Positions 22,367-34,554 of a stretch of DNA of 64,000 nucleotides are shown one piece after another. The first letter of the stretch is position 1, and the number at the start of each line of letters is the position of its first letter. The DNA lies in assembly GCA_036873755.1 (NCBI GenBank), contig JAVTVY010020308.1, positions 1 through 64,000 on the forward strand, read 5' to 3'. The position numbers were made by a program, and so were the translations under genes. Source of the stretch: Hanleya hanleyi. Taxonomy: Eukaryota; Mollusca; Polyplacophora; Lepidopleurida; Hanleyidae. The notes beneath the pieces were generated by a model. It was not told the DNA's origin and did no database searches. It worked only from the letters and a program-made list of their open reading frames with translations.

Positions 22367-23480
22367 AAACTGTAAACAAAATAACCCATATAAGTAACTT
22401 GAGTGATATTTAAGGACGGTTTTCGGATGTGGATTTATAAAAAAAATTGTAGGCCTATGTCGCCATTGGAATTTCAAAATTGGACCACGGAATCGAAGAA
22501 GAGGATTTGTGGGGATTTCTTTAGCACGTGTCATAAACGAGCCAACCAACAAAAGAAGAAAGTAGTTGTTGCACTCATGATCACGTCATTCTCCACAATA
22601 GGTTTGTTTCGACGCACACAGAAGAGCTGAATCCGCTAGACAAGCATACGCGAGTGACGGTGTGAACGGGAACGTAAATAACGAATCTCACAAAACGAGG
22701 AACGCAAAATTATAACTTGATGGAACAGAGAACAAAGAATTAAAAATAGGAAAATACGGTGAACGTGGAATATGTTCAGAACTTGTGTACGCAAAATTAG
22801 TTTTCCTCAGAACTGAGAACGGATAATGAAAATTCCCCCAAAACGGAGTACGAAAATACCCTTGCCCGCCCCCCCCCCCCGATACAAAGAGTGGCTGTGT
22901 AGCCTCGCCTGTATCTCCCCCAGTATTTGGTTATTGATTCCATTTCATTCGTGCCCTGCCATGTATAGTGACATATATAGCCTGTACCATGGGAATAGAA
23001 CAGAATGGTGTAATATAACGTACGTGATCTGCTTTATATGATTTATCACACTTCCATGTATGTTGCTAATAAGGATAGGCGGGGTTGTTTCGCAATATTC
23101 GGAATGTGCCCGATGGCGATGATGGGTAGGGTTTACTGATCTTTGCACACCAGGGCAATTTCTAATCCCACAACTAGAGTAGAATTTGACTTGATATACG
23201 AAGAAGAGATGGAGGCCATACATAGGCTCTATTTACAGGCATATCACACTGACCGAAAGAAAAGTAAAATAACGCGTGTTGAATGTGTGCGTTGGGAGAG
23301 AGGACTGTAGCGTTTAATAGGCCTATACACTCATGACCCTGTGCCCCGAATCGGGTATGAGATCTGGTACTTACTATATTAATACAAGTGTATTGGATGA
23401 TACACACTAAATGACTTTCGAGCTGGCCCAAAGTTAGTCAAGTAAAAAGAATGATTTGATCATCAAAGTCATGGCGTATG
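22367..23480. other. No gene seen
   Basis: Unclassified AT-rich DNA with a GAACG-rich patch (22640-22860) and a poly-C run near 22868. The open frames overlap on both strands and show no known motif. Confidence 0.4.
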
Positions 23481-23958
23481 ATCCAAGGCGATTCACTGAC
23501 GAAAATAAAACATCAGATAATGGACCAGAAATTCACATCCACATATTCCCAAGTTCCACTGTCATAATGTATGGTCCATCCGCGTTCGCGATACATCAAA
23601 TATAGCAGGCAGAAACACTTACTTGTATTCCGGATACAGCCGTGAAAATTCCAGTCTAGAAATGTAAACATCTGCACTATATTGTTACAAGGGCTTTTCC
23701 AAAAATTATACCCATCCGCCTATTGAATGGTCCGGAAACCCCCTGAAATTTTGTATTTTTAGATCAAAATACAAAGAACTTTATATTTCCATCAACACCT
23801 ATCTTGAATTTTTCACATTATAGAGTGGGGGGCTGGATATGATTTTTGGAAAACCCGGACGGACCATACATTATAACAGTGGAATTGGGAATATGTGAAT
23901 TTCTGGTCTATTTTCTGACTTTCTGACGTTTTATGTTCGTCAGTGAATCGCCTTGGAT
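23481..23958. mobile_element. 478-bp foldback element
   Basis: Left arm 23481-23581 (ATCCAAGGCGATTCACTGAC...) and right arm 23857-23958 are near-perfect inverted repeats, including TATTCCCAA and CATAATGTATGGTCC blocks. The arms are ~100 bp with a ~275-bp centre. TA lies two bases outside each end. Non-coding. Confidence 0.85.
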
Positions 23959-24291
23959 GGTAAAATCAATCTTGTACTATAGGTATTCTGTAGTCTGGGA
24001 TATCTGCGAGGATTTATTTCGTTTCCATGTTCGTCTATATTCTCCTATATAAAGAATCAAGTCAGAGTACGTTGAACGCATCCTAGTTTCAACTATTCTT
24101 CAAAATCCAGCATGTTTCCATATATTCCGTTTATAACGATATATTTGTTTGTAAACGATTACAAGTTCTTATGTTTAAAACGGACCCTAGGCATTATTAG
24201 TCTTCCCTACAACACTTTTCAACGTGAGGACAGTCATTAATCTACGACTCCCCGTTAGTGCCACAGTTAATAAAGATTGAGATCCAGTAAT

Positions 24292-24432
24292 GCTTAAAAC
24301 TAAAGTGTTGAAACTTACTCGTAAATGTTGAAATAACCTTTTAAGTGACAACACTTAAAGAGCAGTCCCTGTGGACACACTTAAAGGGTTATTTCAACAC
24401 TTTACGAGTAAATTTCAACACTTTAGTTTTAA
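24292..24432. repeat. 55-bp-arm hairpin
   Basis: Arms 24292-24347 and 24378-24432 pair (GCTTAAAACTAAAGTGTTGAA with its complement) around a ~30-bp loop. The last two paired bases of the right arm (gc) lie beyond the TTAA insert at 24874-24875, showing that the insert split the arm. Confidence 0.85.
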
Positions 24433-24869
24433 GGATGTCCGCTGGTGGTAAATCAAAGTAATTATTTTTTTGAATAATGTGTGTTGTTGCATTCATAATT
24501 GTGTAATATGAGCAAAAACAAAGAAAAAAATATAGGTTGGTGTGCATTTTTTGGCTGTAGGCAACGTTAAGTGGACTGACCCATGCTCAATTTGATAACC
24601 CAGAAATCATAGGGAATAGCCCTAGTTTTGAAGCATATTCATGAAAAATTCATATAAATAGTATTTAACTTTTTCTTATATTCTAACTGTTTACAGATAA
24701 TCACAATATCTATCAAAATTGATCAAATTGGATGGATGTTGGTGTGCGAAATTCTCGGCTAGAAGGCTTTTAAAGGAAATCACTATCTCTTAACATAGGA
24801 AAGGGAGATAACTCAATGGGGAAAACAGGCAAAATGGCTGCCAAAGCCAAAAACCAGCAGCGGACATCC
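24433..24869. mobile_element. 437-bp MITE with TTAA target duplication
   Basis: The termini are GGATGTCCGCTGGTGG and the complement of GGATGTCCGCTGCTGG, 16 bp with one mismatch. TTAA lies at 24429-24432 and 24870-24873. TTAA targets are used by piggyBac and Kolobok transposons; which one is not decidable here. Confidence 0.85.
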
Positions 24870-24879
24870 TTAAGCGGCA

Positions 24880-25470
24880 CTAAACCGTTATAACGAATGA
24901 CGTCCAATAATCCGGTATAAGGAATGAATATCCGCTATAACGATTTACTAATCCGTTACAAAGAATTACTAATCCATTATAACAAATTAAGTAATCCATC
25001 ATCATTAGAAATTAATAATCCTTTATTACGGGTTACACGAATCCGCTATGACGAATTATGTAATCCGTTATAATGGCGTACGTAATTTGCTATAGCGGAT
25101 TAGTAACTGTATTTCATTAAAACAGATTATTAATTGGCTGTTACGGATTAGCTCCTTCGTAAAAACAGATTACTAAGTTGTTATAACTTTTTGGTAATTC
25201 GTTAGAACGGATTAATAATTAGTTTTAATGGATTAGTAATTCGTTAGAACGGATTAACCCGTTCGTAAAAACGGATTAATAATTCGTTTTAATGGATTTG
25301 TAATTCGTTAGAACGGATTAACTCGTTCGTAAAAACGGATTAATAATTCGTTATAATGGATTATGTATTTTGTTATAGCGTATTAGTATTTCGTTAGAAG
25401 GGATTAATAATTTGTTAGAACGGATTAAAGGGTGTAATTCGTTAGAACGGATGACAGATTCGTTATAACG
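24880..25470. repeat. Array of ~20-bp near-palindromic units that flips orientation
   Basis: The left half reads taatccgttataacgaatta and the right half reads its complement aattcgttataacggattaa. The switch is near 25080-25100. Units are degenerate and AT-rich. Confidence 0.75.
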
Positions 25471-25505
25471 GACTACTGGGTCTCATATCTTATTTACTGT
25501 GGCAC

Positions 25506-27836
25506 CTTTAGTGTAATGCTGGGAATCTATCTCACAGCTAGATTAAATAGGTCGAGGATGCCCGTCTCTTTCAAAGGGAGATAACTTCTTGCCGAATACG
25601 GTCAAGAATATATGAAACTAAAAAGAAGAAAAAAAGCAGCCATATTGGCATTACTCAACACGGTCTCGGATAATGTACGACATCAGTACCTCGTGACGCA
25701 CTGCTAGGAATCCATATTGGCATCCATGTTGAAAGCACAGTATCATACCAAATCTCCGAACAGCGCATGTCAGCTGTTTGACTTCCTTACCATGGAGATC
25801 AAATCGAGAAGAAAAACCAACAGCAACACCTCAAATTAGAAGAGATCCTTCGCGGGTAGAATCAAGAGAATATCCATTTCATTTGGATATATATTTGATC
25901 TCCTGGTACGGGAGAAATACAACGAGGACTATGTGAGCGAAAACATATCCTATAGCATGTGAGGTGTCTCACGTGCGACGGATCACGGTTTATAGCGGAG
26001 AGCTGTAAAATCCTTAAACCATTAATGCGCGAGGTAACAATGACTTCGACGGAATAGGCCGAGCAATAGCGAATGTTATTGGCGTGTAGACATATTATCT
26101 GCATCACGACGTTACACCTTAATTCTCTCTCTTTCTCTCGGGCGGTATTATTTCTCAATTTGGAAAATGTAAGCATTTTCGTTCTCACAATATTCCAAGG
26201 AGTTCTTCAAAATATTCCTTCACACGTCCCATATAATTTTTCATTTTTTTTTTGCAGTTTTAAAAAATATAAGAAAATGGCAATACAATTTTGTTTTTTA
26301 TGCCACTCGAAGTAGTATACGATTGGTAAAAACCTGTAAATCGACGATATTCACGAGGAAAGTTATAAAACACCGAGGGGTCTCCAAACGCTACACGATA
26401 TAGACTAAGATGAAGAGATCAAGCAGGTTTTTGATTGAAATTGTAGTTTATGGGCCGCTTCCCATAAGGATTTCGCGGCCCATCAACTCAATGTTTTATT
26501 TGGATTTCACCGTAGATTTTTTCGTTAATTTAAGAGTTTTCGCAGCTCTAGATATTAAAATAAATAATCAAATAATAAATAACAATGAGAGAGCAGAGGA
26601 AAATATAAATGCAAGTAAAGAAGAATCGCTATGTACAAGCTGGTAAGTCTGTTATTGGTTAGGTTATACTGATAAATATGTGTTATAATCGCGTGGATGA
26701 TTCCTTTGTCTTGGTACCCCTACGTACACACAAAGCCGTCCAGAAAAAAACTGGGAGAACCAGGGCGTCTTCATGATTTTTCGAGGCGACTTCCCTAACG
26801 ACGCCCTTGGGAACATGGTAGGTTCTTCCAGAAATCTGTGCCTGTAACAATTGCTTGGAGTGTGTATTGGGGTACAGGACGGCAGGTCTACGTCCTATAT
26901 TGCGTGAAAGTCAAAGGATCATATTCTCTGTTGAAGCGTCAGCTCGGTAACATCTATGGGGTAGCGTGTCTGGTTGGTATAGGGTCGAGTATTCTGATTC
27001 TGGACGTTCTTGTTGTGTGGCGTTGGTTTGTTTTGTAGGACAGTGGAACAGACGGCCCTCAGTATCAAGGTAACTCCGTTGTTGCCATGCCTATTTTATT
27101 TCTAAATGTGTTGATGACAATTCGACCGGATGTTATATATGGATAGTTTATTATTGTCATAATGTTTTGTATGGCTATGGTGCACACGACTCTCAGTATC
27201 AAGGTAACTCCGCTGCAACCATACCCTTTGTTGAAGTCAGATTAATGATTGGGCCTCGATCACATCGTGTCATAGTATCATTGTTTAGTGGACATAAAGT
27301 CTTGATATTTTACATAACTTTATGCATTATGGCACATACTAGTTCTCACAAAAAATAACTCCGGAGATAATGGCCAAGCCAAAAAAAATATATATAAAAA
27401 TACCTGAACAAAAATACAGAATATAGCATTAATAAACTATACTTCTAGGGGAATAACAAAAGAACCAGAAAAAATATGAAAAAATAATAGGGACAAAGGA
27501 ATTCCGTAGCAAGACACCTATCACTTTGAACAGTGGAGACAGTTCCATATAAGCAAGTTCAGATAGCAACATCAAAGGTCATGTTTTCAACAAATGTATT
27601 TTTTCTTCTTGTCCCTTACCACCACAATGTATCACAATTCACTGATGTATCCAGGGAATTATCAGAGTCCCAAAAATAAGGTCTGATATGGGAAGTTGAA
27701 GTGTCCAGCACAGCTGCGTTCATATCCTCCAGAAATAAACGAGCACGTGCAGTGAAGACAGGTAGCTGCTTCACTTCTCATCCATTGGGATAGAACCCAC
27801 ATTCACCAGTTATCCAGGCTTTAGATGAGAACCACC
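25506..27836. other. No gene supported; unclassified intergenic DNA
   Basis: Frames at 25862-26188 (-) and 26410-26646 (+) show no known motif; the latter ends near a donor-like CTG|GTAAGT (26642). A short direct repeat (ctcagtatcaaggtaactccg) occurs near 27059 and 27189. 27370-27500 is A-rich. Confidence 0.4.
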
Positions 27837-27961
27837 ACGTTGGGCGCCAAAATGTAAACCAACCAATCACATTCGTCTGTACAGTCACCGTCAAGGTAAA
27901 CAATGAATAGTCACGTTGGGCGCCGAATGTGATTGATTGGCCCCACGTTGGGCGCCAAAAT
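27837..27961 (-). mobile_element. LTR-retrotransposon remnant with three primer-binding-site copies
   Basis: Read on the minus strand, TGGCGCCCAACGTGG occurs at about 27945-27959 and 27840-27854, with a partial copy (ggcgcccaacgtg) at about 27910-27923. It matches the lysine-tRNA type of primer-binding site. Two copies are preceded by ...TACA TTT, as at an LTR end. Neither a second LTR nor pol was found. Confidence 0.6.
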
Positions 27962-28191
27962 GTAGACCGGTTATGACTGGTCAAGTACGACGAGGGCCGG
28001 TTAACGTTACGTAATTACATTTTACTTGGTGTTGCCTTGATTCAGCGACCCATCTACATTCTAGTAGTTGATTATGTGGGGGAAAAAGTTGTTGACTGCG
28101 CATGCACGGGGGTAGTGTTATATACTGGAATAATAGCCAGCAGTTTTGATAAAATTTATTAAGGACTTGAATACCTGATTTCTAATGGGGG
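27962..28191. other. Possible LTR remnant on minus strand, undefined
   Basis: This sequence would be the 3' part of the minus-strand LTR preceding the primer-binding sites. No paired copy in the window defines its start. Confidence 0.3.
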
Positions 28192-28640
28192 GCTTGGGGT
28201 TCAATATCGCTGGTAATGTTAAGGGAGTTTTGAATTTTTTTTAATTCGTTTCTAAGTGGCTCACGTTGTGGGTAGTGTTTTGGGCATTCAGTAGGACATG
28301 TTCTATTGTTTCTTCTACACTGTTGCATGCGGTACAGAGTGGTGAGGTGTTTTTCAGAAGCATGGACACAGATGTGATTTAAGTCCAGTTTTGCCTAGTC
28401 TTAATCTGGTGATGATGCGGTCATCAAATTTATTGTCTAACTGGAATTCCTGAGCTTGTCTTTTCTCTCCATCAAGAATCTTATGTAACCATCTTCCACG
28501 TTCTTCTTCGTTCAATTCCTTTTGCCACTTGCACCTCAAGCAGGTGATTGGTATGGCGATATATGACGTGATCAAAACATGCATGTTTGTAACGGAGCAT
28601 TCTCATTGGATTCTCCCTTTTCCTCCTCCTTTCTCTCCTC
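28192..28640 (-). pseudogene. LINE (Jockey-like) ORF2 C-terminal relic
   Basis: The minus strand, over three frames, gives IYRHTNHLLEVQ, then EERGRWLHKILDGEKRQ and RIITRLRLGKTGLKSHLC, then CTACNSVEETIEHVLL and CPKHYPQREPLRNELKK. The order LRLG.TGL..HLC - C..C....ETIEH.LL.CP is typical of the region after the RT/RNase H of Jockey-type non-LTR retrotransposons. At least two frameshifts make it dead. The family level is from recognition only. Confidence 0.75.
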
Positions 28641-29094
28641 ATCCTATCGGAATCCCTTGTGTGCTGTTGTATTGAACATATCAATTTGTTGTGCATGTCA
28701 CGGTATTATTGGGACGGCTCTCTTTTCTTCCTGCCCCTTTCTGTTCACAGGTGGCGCCACACTCAGTTTTGCACTCTTCGTGTCTAAATAAAAATGCCAG
28801 GAAGACCAACGTCTTTCAAATTTACGTTTTTTCTGTATATACATTTCCCTAATTCGTATATACTCTTCACTTTGGACAGTACGTTTTTTAAGTTTGGGAA
28901 AGGCTTGTTAACGTTTTAATTATATATTTGAAATTTGATGACAGAAAATAAAAAGTATAATATTTAGAGCATTTCCGCAATATAAAGTGGATGCTCTTAC
29001 GTTTTCATGAGAAACGGCTCCGCTTGATCCGCCGCCACCGCGACTTTAAGCGTAAATATAACTGAAAGCGTTAAAGATTTTCGGGTGCTATATC
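28641..29094. other. No gene supported
   Basis: 28641-28790 may be a more decayed upstream part of the same LINE. The remainder is AT-rich and unclassified. Confidence 0.35.
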
Positions 29095-29345
29095 TAATCA
29101 GGCCTGGGAAATTTTGTCTGAAGGTCCGTCGTCCGTCAGTCCGTCGTCCGTCAGTCCGTCGTCCGTCCATAAACAATTCTTGTTACCGCGATTTCTCAGG
29201 AACTACTGCATGGATCAAAACATTGTTGCAGAAACTTATAAAACAGGGCTATTCCACCAAGCGCCTCCACTCAAAGTTTCTCAAATTTGGCGATACATAT
29301 CGCATGCTGATAGCAAAATACGAACGTAGCGTGCAAGATCTATGG
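29095..29345 (+). repeat. GTCCGTC microsatellite plus dispersed repeat module
   Basis: Tandem gtccgtcgtccgtca (29124-29168) leads into the module ttctcaggaactactgcatg, which recurs at 33560-34540 and 43790-44960. The two open frames with PSV/RRPSV peptide repeats follow from the microsatellite. Confidence 0.8.
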
Positions 29346-29762
29346 GGCTACGTTTCGTAACATGTGTCTAATTCCGCTTAACCCGGGGCTAGGGGCCGTA
29401 TGAGCCCATGTACTTCAAGATCCTCATGGTACTCATATGAACAGTCACAATGAAAGCGTGACTGAGGTACATCATTTTTAGATGACGACTCTATAACGAA
29501 TATTATGGATTAAGAATACTGATCAGCGATACGGATTTGATATTTTGGAACATCATGATGTCTTGCCCGCATCATTGAAAACTGTTGACCGCTTCTCTCT
29601 TGCAGGAAACAAACCTATGTTTATGTATACTTTTGTCTTTTTGAATTTGGTGCTAATACTGTTATATGGAAATGGAATAGGTCTTTGGATTATGGACGCG
29701 GGTATTCTCTAATGGACGACGGCTGGATTATGAATGACGGACTAGACGCTTGTAATTTCACC
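29346..29762. repeat. Dispersed repeats shared with 47-48.7 kb
   Basis: 29624-29757 is the inverted match of 47024-47157 (ggattatggacgcgggtatt and cgacggctggattatgaatg). A more decayed copy lies at 53540-53640. The stretch 29369-29402 (tctaattccgct...gctaggggccgt) is shared with 48628-48664. Confidence 0.75.
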
Positions 29763-30830
29763 AAACTTGGATGGAAGCTTTAGTGGGAGAGCCCCCTCAT
29801 TTGATTAGGTTTGGTGTGTGTGTATGCATTCATCCGTGTCCGGTGTTCGTCCGTCCGTCCATCTACTTATACATGTATATACAGGCCTTGTCTGCATGTA
29901 TATACAGGCCTTGTCTGCAAGATATCTTGAGAACTACTGGACGGAATTTCACCAAACTTGGCTGGAAGCTTCATTGGGATAGCCCCCTCATTTAATCAGG
30001 TTTTGGTGTTTGTCTGCATGCATTGATTCATCCATGTCCGGTGTCCGTCCATCCGTTCATCTACTTGTACATGTATATACAGGCCTTGTCTGCAAGATAT
30101 CTTGAGAACTACTGGACGGAATTTCACCAAACTTGGATGGAAGCTTCATTGGGATAGCCCCCTCATTTGATTAGGTTTTGGCGTGTGTGCATGCATTCAT
30201 TCGTGTCCGTCCTTCCGTACTTGTACATGTATATACAGGCCTGGTCTGCAAGATATCTTGAGAACTACTGGATGGAATTTCACCAAACTTGGATGAAAGC
30301 TTCACTGGGGTAGCCCCCTCATTTGATCAGGTTTTGGTGTTTGTGTGCATGCATTGATTCATCCGTGTCCGGTGTCCATCCATCCGTTCATCTACTTGTA
30401 CATGTATACAGGCCTTGTCTGCAAGATATCTGGAGAACTACTTGACGGAAGTTCACCATACTTGGATGGAAGCTTTATTGGGATAGCCCCATCATCTGAC
30501 TAGGTTTTGGTTTGTGGGTGCGTTCGTCCATGTTCGGTGTCGGACTGGACGGAATTTCCCCGAACTTGGATGGAAGGTTTGTTTGCGTGCATCCATCTGT
30601 TTCTGATGTCCAGCTTTGTTACATGTATGTACAGGACTACTCTTGTCTACGAGATATGTGGAGAACTACTGGATGAAATTTCACCAAACTTGGATGGAAG
30701 CTTCATTGAAATGGCCTATTATGATCTAATTAGGTTTTGGTGTGAGCTAGGGCTTGCGTGGGTCCATGCTAAATGTGCTTATCTGTATGTCCAATTTTTG
30801 TTCACTCCATATCTTGGAAACTACTGAAGG
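29763..30830 (+). repeat. Tandem array, ~175-190-bp unit
   Basis: Six units each contain gaactactggacggaatttc, accaaacttggatggaagct and gtttgtgtgcatgcattgat. ggatggaagctt recurs near 29769, 29961, 30136, 30293, 30467 and 30693. Units also share the 'ctactgg..ggaatttcaccaaacttgg' theme of the GTCCGTC module. Confidence 0.85.
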
Positions 30831-31479
30831 CGGATGCATGAAACTTCTATACGGTACAGCATGTATACTATAGGTGTGGCGCTTGTATATTTTGCATCTT
30901 TCCTCTAATTAATGTGATCAGTTTCGAAATAGTTGATGCTTCACAATTACATGTATTTCACATTAGCTGGACGCTGTAGAAGTCGGCAATCCACTCATTG
31001 CTATATAAATCACGACTCATCACTGGATAACTTCAACAATCAAAATCGCCTCTTTGTAATTAATATTTTTAGATGCCCAGCTTTGTTTAGGATACTTATT
31101 GCTACATTTAATGTATAGCACTTTCCCTTAAATTATGTGCCCACTCAAGGTAATGTGGGAGGTTGGGGGAGACGTATGTTTTTGCTTAAAAAAAACAACC
31201 CGCATAGGCTTCGTGCCGGAGCGGTAACTCAAGGGTCAAAGCGGAACCTCTAGTTTTTTATATCCCTTAATTGACTTTCACTTATAACACTCCCAGCATT
31301 GGAGGTCCTCCTAAACACAGAAGGAATCTATAAACTATGGCCACCTATCTCCCTTCATCAATTTCACATTCAAACCTTGTTACCAGACATTTCATCTCGT
31401 CGCATTTGCCGACAGGGTGACCGCAACTTTATGATTTCTTAATAAATCTATATTAAACAACAAATTGTTCCTATTTATT
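30831..31479. other. No gene seen
   Basis: Probably the tail of the preceding array element (30831-31260) and unclassified AT-rich DNA. Confidence 0.35.
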
Positions 31480-31705
31480 TGTTGGGTAACAGCAGATCTA
31501 CTCTGTGTCTTTGCCATTGCAGAAGTAAATTGTTTAATATACTGTCCCTTTTTCGATCATTTTCACTCAAATTCAAAATTCTGGAAACAAAATTACAAAT
31601 CAATGGTTTGTTCTTGGTAACAATGGACAAAAAGATCCTCTTGTTATTAGCTTACAATTATCGGACAGTGGTGGGCGCCAAGATCCTTCAGGATCTCTCG
31701 TTTTT
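31480..31705 (+). repeat. 3' end module of a dispersed element (copy 1)
   Basis: tccctttttcgat...acaattatcggacagtggtgggcgccaagatccttcaggatctctcg also ends the elements at 36375 and 45297. It marks the right edge of a family whose left part carries the GTCCGTC module. Confidence 0.8.
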
Positions 31706-31737
31706 TGTGAAATGAAAATTGACCAATTTGTTTTGTG

Positions 31738-32250
31738 AATCGCCAAAAATGTCCAGGTAAAGTATTTAGGATTTACCTGGACTTGTGAAGATGACGCAGG
31801 GCATGCAATCTGAAGTATTTGGCTTATACATATGCACTATACGCAAGGGAACAAGATTACTTGTGTCAACAAAATCAGTGACACTTCTCTCTCTATTATA
31901 AATAGTATAACTGAATCCTGTCCGCTGGTAACCTATTTAAATTTCTTCCGTCCCAATTCTCCTGCATGTCCAGTAGCTGGGTTGTCATGTCTGTACGACT
32001 AGTAACGTGAGCAATTTCTCTAAAATGCAAATTGTCCATCTGGACCTATGGTAAAGTGGATGTGTCTGTTTGGGTACCAATTTCCATATTCTCATGTGCA
32101 TAGCACAACAGTGGTTGATTCTCCGACATGATTCGTAAAAGTCACTGTTGGGGGTCAAAATTGTGGCTCAGTTGGTTCGGTGTCATCTGCACAAGTCCAG
32201 GTAAACCCTAAATCCTCGCAGAGGGTTTACCTGGACCTTTTTGGTGAATC
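31738..32250. mobile_element. 513-bp element with a hairpin inside each terminal inverted repeat
   Basis: Left end 31738-31788 and right end 32190-32250 are inverted copies. Each contains its own stem-loop of the same stem: 31751-31761/31772-31782 (11 bp) and 32195-32209/32222-32236 (15 bp, GTCCAGGTAAACCCT). The interior is non-coding. Confidence 0.75.
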
Positions 32251-32760
32251 GGATGAGTTCTCAAGTCGTTGCGTCTATTACACAATCTCGTACATTTCAT
32301 CCCCAGCGGTTGTTTTGGATTGGCATGTCGGTATCTGAAGCCTGCGGTTTTCGCTTTCACACCCGATGTCGATTGCATCCTAACTTCAAAGGTGTAGTCT
32401 GGCCGGCGATGAAATTCAAACCAGTCAAAACTTCACCCTCGCTGCGGATTGGCCTGGTGAGCTGCTTCAGCGCGCTCACTGATTGGTTCCAGCTATTTAT
32501 ACCCAGAACTGCTATCGGTAACTAACCAAGCCAGTGTATCGATCGTAACCTATCGAATGATATACTGGCTCGCGAGGATGGTTCGGTGTATGACAAGCCA
32601 AGTGCATCTAAAGTAAATTGATAGTGCCTGGTTCACACCATGCCATTCACTCATGTACAGTATAGTGATTTTCAGACCTGGAACATGCATTTCTCCCACA
32701 AATGAATTCCACAAAGACATTGACTTTGCAGATTTTAAAACCATTGAGTCATAGATAAAT
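32251..32760. other. No gene supported; CCAAT/TATA-like patch
   Basis: Two ATTGG motifs (about 32439 and 32483) and tatttata (about 32495) resemble a weak promoter, but no exon follows. The 94-codon frame at 32241-32525 has no known domain. Confidence 0.3.
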
Positions 32761-33420
32761 TAACTCAAGAATATCTCAGTGCCATCTCGAGAAGGTACAG
32801 GTAACAAGATCATGTGACTGTTTTTTTTTGTGTCAGTCCACCTATAGTTGGCGTCACCTGGGACAAGAATAAAATTTCATTTCCGGACAATAATTCCTGA
32901 AAAACGAAACAGATTTTTTTTCTAATTTGATAAGTGGGTCCCTCGCCTTAAGACCTTGCTTGGGATTGTTTTCCGTGCCGTTCCGCCTCTAAGCCTCGCC
33001 ACCTGGGGGCCAATTTGGATACCTTGCCTGAATATCTCGCTTGGGATTGTTAAAATTGTACTTCCAGATAATAACTTTTAAGAACCTGAAGGATTCTTTC
33101 CAAATTCGGTGTGTGGGTACCTTGCCTCAATATCTGGCTTGAGATTCTTGTATAGGTGGTGCCAAACGGGGGATAAGTTAAAAAAGGATTTCCAGACAAT
33201 AACTTTTGAAAAAATTGCGTTTCCGTACAGCAACTTGAAACCTGAACTGATTTTTTTCCAAATTTGGCTTCTAGGTACCTTCCATCAAGTTATCGTTTGG
33301 AGATGTTTTGTGCCAATTATTAACCTATAGGTGGCACCACCTGGTGGCCATGTTGAAATTGCTTTATTACTCTCTTCAAATAATAAATGTTTGCTTTACT
33401 TAACAGGCAAAAGTATGGAA
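32761..33420 (+). repeat. Degenerate ~170-bp tandem repeat
   Basis: Blocks resembling ggtacctTGCCTgaatatctcgcttgggatt and ttccagataataacttttga recur three to four times with strong decay (near 32880, 33040 and 33180). Confidence 0.65.
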
Positions 33421-34554
33421 TCCATTATTCCCACAGATCAATTTCACATAAACTAGGATGAAAGTAACTCCGAAAATGGAAGTCATTGTGATAAATTATT
33501 CTATATTTCGGCAGTGCTTATGCCATCATCAGGAATACATATAAACAATTGGAGTATACAGTCGGCTATATATACAAGTTTGAGTGGAAAAGGCGGCAAA
33601 ATAAACATTTCTTCATGAAAGTTTGTTATCGTCATTTCTGAGGCAGTACTGCATGGATCTTTCTCAAATTTTGTACACAGGTTCCCCTTAGGGTCTAGTT
33701 GTGCAGGATACATTTGTTTGTCAGATTCGAAAATCCGATATGGCCAATAGATAGCCGTCTTGGACTTCTCCATGAAAGTTTGTTATCGTGATTTTTTCCG
33801 GAAGTACTTCATGAATCTTTTTCAAATTTGGTACACAGGTTCCCCTTTGGAGTCTAGTTATGCAAGATACCTTTACGGTCCGATTGAAAATTCTGATATG
33901 ACCACAAGGCGGCCATCTTGGATTACCTAATGAAACATTGTTATCGCGATTTCTCAGGAACTACTGCATGGATCTTTCTCAAATTTGGTACACAGGTTCC
34001 CCTTGGGGTCTAGTTGTGCAAGATACATTTGTTTGTCAGATTCGAAAATCCGATATGGCCAATAGATAGCCGTCTTGGACTTCTCCATGAAAGTTTGTTA
34101 TCGTGATTTTTTCCGGAAGTACTTCATGAATCTTTTTCAAATTTGGTACACAGGTTCCCCTTTGGAGTCTAGTTATGCAAGATACCTTTACGGTCCGATT
34201 GAAAATTCTGATATGACCACCAGGCGGCCATCTTGGATTTCCCCATGTAACTTTGTTATCATGATTTCTCGAGAAGTACTGCATGGATCTTCCTCAAATT
34301 TGGTACACATGTTCCCCTTGTGGTCCATTTCTGCAAGATATCTTTTTGGGTCCGATTCGAAAATCCAATATGGCCACTAGGTGGCCATCTTGAATTTCCC
34401 CTTGAAACATTGTTATCGTGAATTCTCAGAAACTACTTCGTGGATGTTTCTGGAAATTTGGTACACAGGTCCAACATGGGCCCTAGTTGTGCAAGCTACC
34501 TTTTTTGGTCCGATTCGAAAATCCAAGTTACTCTTCAAATTAATACGGTATTCC

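Larger units (their letters stand above)
24259..25505. mobile_element. 1.25-kb inverted-repeat element with nested insertion
   Basis: Ends 24259-24289 and 25473-25505 are degenerate inverted repeats with core GTGCCACAGT and CCAGTA. The interior has a long hairpin, a TTAA-flanked insert and an array of ~20-bp CCGTTATAACGAATTA units. Non-coding. Confidence 0.7.

Noticed and set aside
26410..26646. 78-codon frame ending near a GTAAGT donor, possible exon
   Set aside because: No recognisable domain, AT-rich composition and no acceptor-linked partner. The evidence is too weak.
29085..29360. 91-codon frame with repeated RRPSV
   Set aside because: The peptide repeat is the GTCCGTC microsatellite read in frame.
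32430..32510. CCAAT/TATA promoter
   Set aside because: Motifs are short and common; no downstream exon or start context supports it.
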